From NCBI GenBank assembly GCA_023525715.1, contig CM042016.1:81389382-81453381 (forward strand): a DNA stretch of 64,000 nucleotides, written 5' to 3'. The DNA is from Cichorium intybus (lineage: Eukaryota > Streptophyta > Magnoliopsida > Asterales > Asteraceae). The notes beneath the pieces are model-generated. The model saw nothing but the letters and a program-made list of their open reading frames with translations. It was not told the origin of the DNA and did not search any database. Shown here piece after piece: positions 10,409-21,447 of this stretch. Each line of letters starts with the position of its first letter. Position 1 is the first letter of the stretch. Position numbers and translations under genes: made by a program.

Positions 10409-10789
10409 TTCCTTGATGCATAATGTGATAGTCACATTTTGGTTTGTATGCAGGGAATCAGAAGGGTACGGGACATTGGCGCATAGGAGCACATATGGAT
10501 TGGATTTCCGGCTCATGCAGTTTTGAAGTTTAGTTAGATATTGAAATATTGTTATTAGCTTTTAGATGCGTATGACATTGTCCATCATATAGTACATTGT
10601 GCAAGGATTTTTGTTTTAATAAAATTTTCAATTTTCTTTTAACACGTGTTGTTTGAAATATCCTTGAAATGTTGTATGATTGTGTTGGATGCAAAATTAG
10701 TAATAACTTAAATGTTGATTGCATCCAAAGTGTTTGGATTTTAGGATTTGTGTCCCTTATTATTGTTAATGTTATAAGAATCAATTCAA

Positions 10790-11045
10790 CCAAAGGTCCA
10801 GTTGGACAGGACTTTGGAATCATTTGACTTAGAGTTTCATGATGAATTGAGTTCTTAATGTGTAAAGAAATGAATCAACCAAAGATCCAGTTGGACAGGA
10901 CCTTGGAATCATTTGACTTAAAGTCAGATGATGATTAAGTTCTTTATAAAGCACATGTGGCAAGAAATGAATCACCCAAAGATCCAGAGGATAGGATTTT
11001 GGAATCAGTTGACTTAGGGTCAACGGAAGATTGCAAGTCTTGAAC
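10790..11045 (+). repeat. three tandem ~95-bp copies of a degenerate pol segment
   Basis: Units at about 10790-10850, 10875-10935 and 10970-11030 each carry (C)CAAAGATCCAG, GGACAGGA or GGATAGGA, TTTGGAATCA and TTGACTTA. The second unit's TGGAATCATTTGACTTAAAG aligns with element B at 32219-32245, which encodes LESFDLKSDD of the GAG-pre-integrase region. A piece of pol was therefore tandemly triplicated and then decayed. Confidence 0.7.
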
Positions 11046-12163
11046 AAAATTAACAAAGTCATAGGTTTACATAGAGATGTAAAAGATATTTAGATTAGGA
11101 GCAACAAACACATCAGTTGCTGTGTATTGCTCGAATCTTCAAATTGAACACAATTGTTTGTACATCACGATATTTGTCATTCGGTATGACGAATATGACT
11201 TCGCTTATCAGAATAAGCGATTGGATTGAATCCTTGAACAGTTCAAGGACTTCAAAGGAAGTACAAGACCCACAGAACCTGAGTGACAACATAAACTGGG
11301 AAAATGTTTCACAATTTATTTCCTTCCAAGAACATTTATAGTTATAATGTGTCTTAGGGAAGATGATGGAGCGTTGGTCGAAACAGTTCGATCCTCAATG
11401 TATGAGATACATTGCAAATTAGCTTCCGATACATTGAATACTAAACCAGTCAGACCATATTCCAACCACATCCTTCGACTAAGTAGGTTTTGCAGACACT
11501 GTCTGAAATGTAAAGCTGGGATTGTCCCACTTGTACATTAAAGATCCAGGGTCTTGAAGTGTTCGTCCGAACCTCATGACTAGCCTGAACCTAATCAGAA
11601 ATGTCATTTCACTGGCTATCCCGCTGTACCTGGAAAAGAAAGAGCTCTTTTAGAAAAAACTCATATTCTAAGGAGACAGTGGGATTTTGGGACAGTCCTG
11701 AATGAGTTCAGGATTAGCCAAGTGAAATAACCTTTAGTCATCACTAGGCTTAGATCATAAATCAGATTTTTGTTTTTAAAATTCTAACATTATCTTCTCT
11801 TGACCAGTAGTACTGGTCACCATCATAAGTAGTTATGATCAAGGTGACATACCGATTAGTGGTAAAACACTATAGTTGGTACGGATTAGCAATCCGACTA
11901 CTTGGAAGCATTGGTGAGCCCGGTTGCTGCCAATTAAGAGAACCTTAGGACGAGATACAGTCTATGTGGCATTTTGATTGATTTTACACCTGGTCTAAAG
12001 ACCAGTGGGAGTAATTGAATCATCAAAAGAAAGCAGCATGGACAGAAACGTACCTTCAGAACATCTGGTTGAGTGAGACGATACTCAGAGTCAAGTAATT
12101 GACTTCGAGAGAAGCACTCTCAATAGAAGATGAAATCCGAAAGGATAATGCATATTGTAAGTC

Positions 12164-12199
12164 ATTAGTGGAGCACGTGTGGATCACCGGCACACTAAT
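12164..12199 (+). promoter_or_regulatory. hairpin motif copy A3
   Basis: Arms ATTAGT and ACTAAT pair perfectly; the 24-nt core has GGATCACCGGCAC at its end. It is far from the leader, in the ruined pol region. Confidence 0.75.
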
Positions 12200-13100
12200 A
12201 GGGACTCACAAAGAATATGCCAGTATAAAGGTACATGGGCCCGGGATTTCCCCGCGGGCATCTGGCAAGAAAGGATATTCAGATTCTCGAAATATGCCAA
12301 AGGATTGGATTTTGAGAATGGGCTGAAAGATATCCATTAAGATGTCAGAAAGGTTTGGATTCTCAAAATATATCAAAAGCTCTGGATTTTGTGAATAGTC
12401 CATAACCGTGTCAAAGCCAGTGGGAGTGTTGCTGTTACATAATGTTTCTAGGAAACGTCTCTTTTCATTACAAAGTGTAATGACTAGTTTCAAGAGACGG
12501 ATCGCTATGAAAGACTTAATAAAGATACGGCATGCTCAGTAGGATACAAACGTCTATGAGATAGATCGAAACTCTGTCAAAATGATCTTGATGAGACTCA
12601 AGAATGCATTACCCTAGGAAATACTTTCCTATCATTGCAAAGTGTGATGATTTGGCATGAGAGGTATGAAAGGTGCAACATACTCACATAATCCATAGAC
12701 ATCTATCAGATAGATGTTGTCATCAGTATAGACCCAGCCATAGTAAGCATGATCTTGATAAGATTCAAGATGCATGGAAAAAAGTCTCCGAAAGGATATA
12801 GTTATTAAAAGTCGTGACACAAGGATTATAAGTAATCCTAAGATTCCAAAAGATTTTGGAATAGGACTGGATCGAATCCAACAAGTTTCTTGGATCAATC
12901 AGAAGTGTCATGAACATGTCTTGATGACTTAATGCTTAGAGCATAGTGAGTCAGATTCAGGATATGACATGGATGGGAATACTTAATGGATTTTGTACAT
13001 ACGTGAGAAATCATTGGAAAATGATTAGGGGTGAATATTGATAACAATTCGAAAAGTTTTTTAAAATAAGGACTTAATGGTTAAAGAGTTTCGTTGGCAT

Positions 13101-13136
13101 TCCGATGGAGCGCGTGTGGCTCACCGGCACATCGTA
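13101..13136 (+). promoter_or_regulatory. hairpin motif copy A4
   Basis: Arms TCCGAT and ATCGTA pair at five of six positions around the 24-nt core, here GGCTCACCGGCAC at its end. Confidence 0.7.
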
Positions 13137-13439
13137 ACACCTCGAAATAGTCTTAGGGTGCAGTCATATGATCTAAAGATCCCGAAAACCATGGAAAGTC
13201 ACAGTACATAGAATGGAGTTGTTAGTGAGAATGACAGTATGACCAAATTGAAATATCATCGGAAGGATATCCGATCGGATGAAGTGTATGAATGTATAAC
13301 ATTTGAATACATAGAAAGAGTGAAAGGTCAAATAGACATAGATACACAACACGAATTAAATAGTTTAAAAGGAATCTAGAAACCGATAATAGTTTATGTA
13401 AAATCCGACTTGGTGATTACCTCGTGGAGACTTGGAAAT

Positions 13440-14199
13440 TAGGCAATAGTAGCCACCAGTCAGATTTTAAGTTTCAATTTTGCATGTTTCACTTCCCGAA
13501 TAATTTGATTATTCAAAAGTCCAGAGTCACTCATACTTTTCGGGAGTAAGTATGAACAAAGACTGTCGTGAATTGGTTTATAGATTGTCTAAGGAGTTAG
13601 ACATTGCAGTAAGACTGCTACAACGTTCATGAGTACTTAGAAATAGATATTTGAGTATTGGATAAACCCGCGCTCAATAGATTGCTTCATGGATTACATC
13701 ACGAGCAATGTTGAGATGATAATATGGTATGATCTTGAAGCGGAGACATATGAGTTGAAATTTACGAGTCGGTTGTGCATTGATAATGCGAAAACGTATC
13801 GGTAACTCGATGCTATAAAATGCATGTTGTGTACGATTTGATAAGTAAAAGACACAACCATATGAATCAAAGCTTATTCGTTCCTTGACCCTGATGGGAA
13901 ACAGATATCTGTAGGCCGCTCGATGATTTTGAAGTTGACTAAAGTGCTGGCCAGCCTGGACTAAATTGATGTGTTCAATTAGAAGTCTGAAAGTCATAAG
14001 CAGAATCAGAAATCGGGAAACAGAGTATCGGACAGAGATTGATCTCAATCCATGTCTCGTGTCTGAAAATATCTTGTTGGACGAAGGGTCATATGATCAC
14101 TTATCTATGGACAGAACTAACTGGGTCAGAGTTCGGCAGCAGTTTCTAGGAAGCTACAGGTTGTTTATTAATCAGAAGATATATTAAAGTCATAGACTT
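13440..14199 (+). repeat. conserved 3' non-coding segment of element A
   Basis: About 760 bp between pol and the PPT, closely similar to element B 34920-35677. Blocks such as TTGCATGTTT, ATTGCTTCATGGATTACATC, AAAGCTTATTCGTTCCTTGA and AGTTTCTAGGAAGCTACAG are shared, though no frame is. It is far better preserved than the pol region next to it. Confidence 0.8.
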
Positions 14200-14200
14200 A

Positions 14201-14214
14201 TCCAAGTGGGAGAC
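14201..14214 (+). other. polypurine tract of element A
   Basis: TCCAAGTGGGAGAC abuts LTR2; the purine-rich AAGTGGGAGA is the expected plus-strand primer. Element B has AAGTGGGATA in the same place. Confidence 0.8.
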
Positions 14215-14982
14215 TGTTGGATTAGGTGTCTAAGCCATGACTTTATATTTATATTTATCTTGTTAATTGAAGCAAAGTCCATTTGGGTTGCCCTCATAGC
14301 TGGAGGTCAGGATAGAGTTCAGTAGAGTAAAAGGTTGATTTATTAATTGTTTAATAAATCAATAGAATTAATTAAATGGCTTATTAATATATTTAAGTGT
14401 TAATATATTAATTAGAAACTATAATAACTAATTGAGATTTAATCTAGAATTAATTTGATTTAATTCAGTGATTAAATTAATTAATTAAAAGTGCAGGGAC
14501 TGGTTTGTATTTATTTAATAGTTGAATAAATAACTGACCAGTGGACAGTGGCCATAAATGGCGCCAATTGAGGAGGGTTCCTCAAAATGGCGAAACCCTA
14601 ATTAGGGTTTAGAAAAAGGCTTGGTCCAATTGGTTTGCAGGCTTGCCCACTTGGAGGCTCCTTAGGGTTTCAGCTGTAACCCTTGGAGGCTATAAAAGGA
14701 GGCACCTGGCCACCCTAAAACCTACGCCACTTTCACCAGACAAACTCTGCTGAACTGTCTTCTCCATTGCTGTGGGTATGACTTTCATTTGAGGCAGGAT
14801 ACTTTTGCTGCTAGCTTCAAGAACAAGATTCAAAGGTTGGTAATTCTTGTTTTGATCTTTAGAAATTATTGTTGGCCTTTAGATATTAGTTTATTATCTT
14901 CATAAAAGAAAACATAGATCTTTCTAGGGTTGCATGTGAACCATAGGATATTTGTGTTCATTGTTTGCTAAAAAACCCTTCA
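14215..14982 (+). repeat. LTR2 (3') of element A
   Basis: 768 bp, TGTTGGATTAGG...CCCTTCA, the same length as LTR1 and about 98 percent identical. It is followed by the GTTTT duplication at 14983-14987. Confidence 0.93.
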
Positions 14983-14987
14983 GTTTT

Positions 14988-16085
14988 ACCATTTTTGTCA
15001 GTTTCATAGTGCTTGTTAATTATGTCTTGTTTGTTTGATTGAATTGATTTAAAAAAAATATGTTTGAGAATATTAAACAACATCTTTAGTTTGGAAAGTT
15101 CGGTTCCCTTTTGATTTGTTTGAGAATGTCAACATCATCTTGAAATTTATCACCAATAATTTTAATAGCTTGAAACAAAATATGATCACTTACAATTTTG
15201 GTAAGTCTAGTGTGAGAAGTTGTCCAACTTTTATTGATCTTTTTGATGTTTTCAATTTTCAAAATATCTTAATTTTATTCATTAGGAACAATTCTATTAA
15301 AGAATTTCTTATTCTCAATTTCTTCTCTTAGTTTTGATACTTCAAGACTCATGTATGTGAGATCAGAAAGCATGATATCATGTTTGTTTTTAAGAACAAT
15401 TTTTTCTTGGTGAGAATTTTCAAGATCAGACGCAAAACAATCAAACATCATAAAATTTTCATTCTCAAGACAATCAACAAACTTATTAGCCTGATATACA
15501 GATGAAGGATCCCATTCAAGGGTTACACAGTCTTTTGTTTCCTAGGCCAGATCAGGTTCAAATGAACTGGAGCTATTGCTTTCACCGAAGGAATCCACCT
15601 TGGCCATGAGACATACATTCATCTTTTTAACATTTTCTTCATCCGTTGAGTCTTCTTATATTTCCCACTTTTCTTATTCAACCAGTAAGACCTTTGATCT
15701 AGATTTTGCTTATTCAAACTAGCAACCAGCCTTTTATACTTTACTTCATAAGATTCATCCTTTTGATGTAGGTCTAACATGGTAGTCTCTAGAAAAGTGA
15801 CCCGTATTACCACACTTGTAGCATTTTTCAGTGATGGTATTCTTGATTTTTTTAGAGCGAGATGATAAATCAGCATCAGTATTTCTTTAGTTGAAGGACT
15901 TCTAGTTTAGCTAGAACTTTCTAGAATTTTTGAGTCATTTGAACTGTTTCACTATAAGAGCTGCTTGAGAGGCAAGTTTGGCAAACTGTTTGTTATCTTG
16001 ATCATCTTCAGAGTCATCATCAGTAGATAAATCTTCATCTTCACTAAGTTCCTCCACAACCTTGGAACCTTTGGATATAAGGATA
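14988..16085 (-). mobile_element. copia element C, 5' (gag) part, minus strand
   Basis: The continuation of element C beyond element A. From the right it reads an acidic gag tail (VVEELSEDEDLSTDDDSEDD, about 15995-16066), QFAKLASQAAL, then RSKKIKN and zinc knuckle 1 (15782-15823), and a Lys/Asn-rich coiled-coil-like stretch down to 14988. No LTR or gag N-terminus is seen right of 16085, so C is truncated there. Several frameshifts and stops are present. Confidence 0.75.
15782..15823 (-). pseudogene. zinc knuckle 1 of element C, last Cys lost
   Basis: CYKCGNTGHFSRDY keeps C-x2-C-x4-H but the final cysteine is tyrosine. It should lie in the gag of element C. Confidence 0.75.
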
Positions 16086-16324
16086 GCTGATGGAATCGGG
16101 AACGCAATCCGTTCTAAATAGGATCTTCTATTATATAGAAACTTTATCTTCTTGTAATCATTAACATATAAGGATTAGGTAGTTAGCACAAGAGTCATTC
16201 TTAAGTGGCATGGACAAAAGATGTAATCAGCGGCAACACACGTTGATTGCCATCAGTGGCAGCGGCAGCTGTAGTTGACTTAGTAGTGGTAGTTGACTCA
16301 TCAAATTAAGAGTGTCTCAACACA

Positions 16325-16600
16325 TTCGGATACCCACTCATATATAAAGTAAGTTATTGCATTATGACGAGCCCGAACACTGGTTACCCATAAATGCATT
16401 TAATGTAGCATGACGAACCCGGACATCCAAATACCCACTTATATACAAAGAAATTGTTGCATTGTGTCGGACCTTGACATCGAATACATATAAAAGTAAA
16501 ATATTAAATTATGACTTACCAGGACACCGGCTACCCACGAATGAATTAAATGCAATATAGCAAAACCTAGATACCCACAAAAATACAAGACAATTTATCG
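16325..16600. repeat. imperfect ~100-bp tandem repeat
   Basis: Repeated text TACCCACT(C/T)ATATA(T/C)AAAG, TTGCATTRTG, ACGARCCCGRACA. About three decayed units. The rest of 16086-17634 shows no gene I can support. Confidence 0.6.
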
Positions 16601-17632
16601 TGATATAGCTACTCAAAATGATTTAAGACAACCAGGAGACTATGAAAACGGATAAACATGTTGCCATATGCAAAGAAACTAAATACAATGAGGTATACTC
16701 AGAAACCTGAAGGAGTTAACCGACTAACAAACCCAAACTAAATATGGATAACCAGGATACAAATCACAAACAAGCCCCAAGACATGCATGGATATACAAA
16801 CACAACAACGAGTCAACAAAAGAGAATTATCATGAGTTAGAATAATATAAACTAGCCCACATTAGATATTTCAGATAACATAAGGTATACAACAAAACCA
16901 ATAAAATAATAATTATGATGAAACAATAAAATTATACAAAAGGATGGAGTACAATAACACAAAGAAGCATTCGAGAGATATGTATGTACTCCTAAAAGAT
17001 TCCTTTTTTTGAAGATCCACTATGATAATGAGAAAGATTTCTGTATATATGCCCACAGAGGTAAATAATATCAAAATCTGAGAAATCGGCCCAAATCGCC
17101 TCAATACAAGAAAAGGAAAAACTACAAAACAAAACATGGAATCCAACCAAATAAGAGATATAGGTCTAAAGCCAACACCAAACAAGTACGTATCATACAA
17201 AAGGAAATAACAACATACATGCCAAGAATGAGAACGAACGGAAATGACAATTGCGTAAACAGTAGAAGATTCAAGAGAGCATTCAACAAAATATGACCCA
17301 TGTTAAAGTAACAACAAACAACTAACCAAAGAAAAGTCTTGAAGAACTAACTAGAAGGTTGATAAGGATCAACACGATGATCCGGGGGAGCCACAAACAC
17401 TCGCAGATCAACAGCTAAGGAAAGTTGTAGGGGACACCTAGTAAAGATGAACCTTTTGGATTTTTCCATGCTTTAAGAGTTATAAAAGTTTCATTATCTG
17501 ATCTTAATTTTTATTGGTTATTTTGTATTCACAAGTATTTTCATATTCTAATCTACAACAATGAAATTTAATCAAATAGTTTAAATTTTATTTCCTAGTT
17601 TTCAAGAATTTTGTGTTAAAATCATTGGGGCC

Positions 17633-17785
<153 letters not shown>

Positions 17786-19383
17786 TTTCGTTTCGGCAAA
17801 TACGAGTTAGGGTTTGGGTTTCAGATTTGCCCGGGGGGGGTATGGAATATGAAAGTTCTTTGACCCCTGCAGCAGTATATCCTCTCTTTCTCTCTCTTGC
17901 ACAACCATACACACAATCACTATTTTTGGCAGGCTATTTCAGATAAAACAAAAACATTTTGCTAATTGAGAATAAAAAGAAAAATTACTTTCGGTTAAAA
18001 TGAAAAATAAGTTATTCTGGCTTATAAGTAAAATATTTTGCTATTTTAAGTTAATCATGAAAGTACATTGTTGTTGTATGTTAAAAAATAAATTATGTTG
18101 TTTTCGGTTAAAATTTAATCAGTTTTTTCTTTGTAGACGTCAAACATATCAAATTATGGTAGTTATGATAGTTTTCTTTTTGGCAACATATCAAATTACA
18201 AACAACACAAGATGCATCAAGTCTTTATAACTCCAATTAAAGACCAAATTTGAAAACAAAATTTATAAAATTGACAATTTTATATTACAACTGTCTTGGA
18301 AATGCATAATCGTTAAGCATCTTGTATGCAGAAATGACGGTTTTGGTCCTAAAATAATATATCACAACATTTTGGTCCAGAAATGACAAATTTGGTCCAA
18401 CAACAAGAGTGCCCCTGTAGCAACCGACTAAACCAGATAGATTATAGCAACCGACTTATATCCTTTACCAATAATAGAAACACCAGCACATAGACTGCAG
18501 AGACCCCCATTAAACTCGAGGACCAAAAAATGCAAAATTAGCCAAATCAGATAGACTTGAGGACCAACTATAAACCCATCTTTTCGTATTTACCTGGGAA
18601 GAAAACAGCAGTCAAGATAAAATTCATATATTAAGAAAAAATGGAAGATGGTTTATGTATAAGAAAAGAAAACCTTTGAGGTACGAAAAAGTGAAAGTTA
18701 AATATTTTAATTGGAAGTTCCAAACAAAAGACAAAATAGTGAAAGTTAAATGTTTTAATTGGAAAGTACTCAATCAATTCAGGTGTCAAATCACAAGGCC
18801 GACTCGTGAGACAACACGGGATTTGATCCTTTCTTTTTCCTGTTACAGCAATAAATAAACCAGTGACAAAGAAAGAAAGAAAGTAGTTTTTGGTGACATT
18901 CCTTACAGTAAATGACAATAGGTGGTGGTACTTTTGTGTGCGATGGTGAATAACAGAAGTTGGAATAATCGTCGGGGTGATGATGGATGGTGGAGACGAT
19001 GGCTTGCCAAGGTTTATAGGTGAGGGTTGGTCGTGGCTCTAGGTGACATGGGTTGGAGGTGCCGGCGGAAGGTGGAGGCTGGTTGCAGAATAAGGGTTGC
19101 AGTGGTGGCCATGGTTGCAGATTTAGGTTTTCACAGGGGGGCCGGGAGATAATGAAGTTTGGAGGGGCAAGTGGGAGCGTATTAAAAGGGGGAGGAAATC
19201 GAAGAGGCAGGACAGAGATACCCGCGCGATGCGGCGGCGGCGAATAATTCGTTACGACTAATAATTTTCGTGCAGCTATTAGCAAACGTCGTGTTTTTGG
19301 TTCTTAGTTAAACGGTTTTTGGTGTTTCGGTTCACAACTACACACATCCAAAAGAAACTAATCGCCGAATAAAATTATTTGTT

Positions 19384-19412
19384 CCCGCCGCATCGCGCGG
19401 GTACTCCGCTAG
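19384..19412 (+). mobile_element. Helitron J, 3' terminus
   Basis: CCCGCCGCATCGCGCGGG hairpin, then TACTCCG and CTAG followed by T. Same terminal family as I and K, plus orientation, body to the left. A partial copy of the hairpin without CTAG lies at about 19218-19240. Confidence 0.75.
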
Positions 19413-20624
19413 TTTCCAATAGCGATTAGTTTCTTTCGGTAGACTGTTTTGTGTTGAAATAAAAAGAAAAATATGTTGTAATCTTGGGTTAAAATTAAAA
19501 AGAAAAATATGTTTCGTTTTGCTGAATAATTTACGGGTGACGTAGACTCGGAGCTAGGTATACTTAAGTTTCAATGAATAGTTTGTTCAACAATTATTTG
19601 TCTTTTGAAAATATATCAATTTATAAGTACGTTATTGTTTTGGGTTATGTTGATGTTTTTTTGGTTAAAAATAAAAGTGTTGACTCTTTGGTGCTCGATT
19701 TAACCGATTAAAAAGAAAAGTTTGTTATTATTTTGATGGCGATTAGTTATATTTGGTTAAGAGTGTTTAGGGTTAAAAGTAAAAATATATTTTTTTTTGG
19801 ATGTAGTTTGGTGGTAAGTAGTTATATAAAAAAACATTAGAAAAAATTGGAGCGTGAGAACATGGTATAAAAATTCATTTACGCATCACATAAAGGACCC
19901 GTTGATGGCTTTTCATTTGTAGGAACCAATTTTAATATTAATCTATCATTGCATTAGACCAACTTTGCTGCATTATTCGAGTTGCCTTTTGCACATGATT
20001 AGCTATCCAAAAGAATTAATAATTAAAAGTTGTCATTTCTTCAATTAAATATCAATCTATCATTGCATTAGACCAATTTTGATACATTATTCGAGTAAAG
20101 ATCCTAATCACAACCAAAAACATATTCTCATATAACAACCTACATACAAATACTAAGTCATATTCAATCCGAAGAAAATGTTATTTATTTTTCACAATTA
20201 CCTGCAAAATGACAATTACTATTATTATAATATTTGTGTTTGTGTGCAGAACTTCATATGAAAAGCATACAAAGCAATGAAGTATTACATTTGTGTTGTG
20301 CAGAAATATAAACAAAAGTTATTTGAGATAAAGATAGAAATAATAGATGGAGTGTAAATTGTGTAGAAGGCTTCTTAGTTTTTATAATGTAATTTGTGGG
20401 GGGAATTAGTTTTTTGAATTTGTTGTATTTTGATTGGTCCAAATCACTTGATATGGATAACTAATAATGAAGGGTTCGGATTGTTTCTGATTTAATCAAG
20501 GGCTCCTATCTCTTCCTGATGTAATATAGGAGATTCATGCATCAATGTGTTGTATATTTTTAAGACTTTAAGACTTTTGGTGCTTTAAAAGGTTGTAATT
20601 TATATATGGTTTATAGTATAGTAT

Positions 20625-20718
<94 letters not shown>

Positions 20719-21447
20719 TTATAATACATGGATAAATTACAAGTATCTTAATGCACATATATATTACAATTAAGATAGTACAACCCCTTAATGCTTGAAA
20801 GTTTTAAATTTAAATGAAAACTAAAAAGAAATTTAAATTTGAAATTTAAATAGAAATTAAAAAGATTTTGAAATTTTAAATTTGAAAAAAACAAAAGCCG
20901 GAAATTTAAAAATATATGGTGAAGAGAAAGAGACTTTGAGCGGCAGATTTTTTGTTCAAAATTTGAATCAAAGAGTTTTAAAATTTTGAAAACTCAAAAT
21001 CAATACAGTCAATTGCTTTCCTTAAATTCTGGCTTTTGCCATAATTATAATACTCGGGAACATGCCCAACCCGGATACGAGACAAAAGCCTTATAAAATG
21101 AAGAAACCCTGCCCACATACATCCAACCCTCGTTATCTCCAAACTATCTATCTAAAAATACTCGCCGCCGTCTTCACCATCCTTCACCTCCAGAAAATAT
21201 CGTTCACCATCACTGCCATCACCGGTGTTGTACTAACACCCATCCTCTCTTTGTCTTCGTATTCTAAGGTTCCCACTCACACAGTCGCTGCTACACGACT
21301 ACCGGCCATCACTGCCAACAACAACCAACCAACACTGCCAACACCATCGCATTTATCTGTCTAAGCAAACCCTAAACACCGATTACTCGCCATCACCATC
21401 ATCCTAGATGCCGTAGTTCACCCCACACCCTCTCCCCATGCTATTTT
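19413..21447. other. gene-poor AT-rich stretch
   Basis: Contains GGTTAAAA(A/T)TAAAAAGAAAAATATG phrases typical of these Helitrons, an (AT)n microsatellite (20627-20710) and a short open frame at 21062-21364 rich in Thr/Pro/Ala with no recognisable family. No gene is supported. Confidence 0.6.
20627..20710. repeat. (AT)n microsatellite
   Basis: Continuous AT dinucleotides. Confidence 0.97.

Larger units (their letters stand above)
11046..13439 (+). pseudogene. unreadable pol remnant of element A
   Basis: No reading frame is longer than about 90 codons. Weak colinear matches to element B pol survive: FYVT- and EYDFAY-like text then LEQFKDFKG at 11157-11262 (integrase, compare B 32389-32480), LVETVRSSM at about 11373 (compare LLDMVRSMM in B), and ACTCATATTCTAAGGAGACA near 11662 (compare B at 33000). 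From about 11800 to 13400 I see no resemblance to RT or RNase H, only short repeats of GGATTCTCAAAATAT type and two further copies of the hairpin motif. Confidence 0.6.
7558..14982 (+). mobile_element. Ty1/copia LTR retrotransposon A, gag-only, non-autonomous
   Basis: Complete 7425-bp element: LTR1 7558-8325, PBS 8327-8338, structured leader, gag 9569-10408, ruined pol, conserved 3' non-coding segment, PPT and LTR2 14215-14982, flanked by perfect GTTTT duplications. The LTRs have equal length and differ at about 14 of 768 positions by eye (1.8 percent), so the insertion is fairly recent. The interior between gag and the PPT has no protease, integrase or RT reading frame, only faint matches to element B pol, for example at 11157-11260 and about 11650-11690. 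It therefore probably moves with enzymes supplied by a relative such as B. It is inserted in minus-strand element C. Confidence 0.93.

Noticed and set aside
16913..17200. 95-codon hydrophobic frame (minus)
   Set aside because: AT-rich, no recognisable domain or context; its hydrophobicity follows from T-rich codons.
18791..19285. 164-codon Pro-rich frame on the minus strand
   Set aside because: It arises from G-rich GGTGG text on the plus strand, has no domain, and ends beside a Helitron hairpin; low-complexity artefact.
21062..21364. 100-codon Thr/Pro-rich frame
   Set aside because: No motif, atypical composition, no conserved neighbours; cannot be told from chance.
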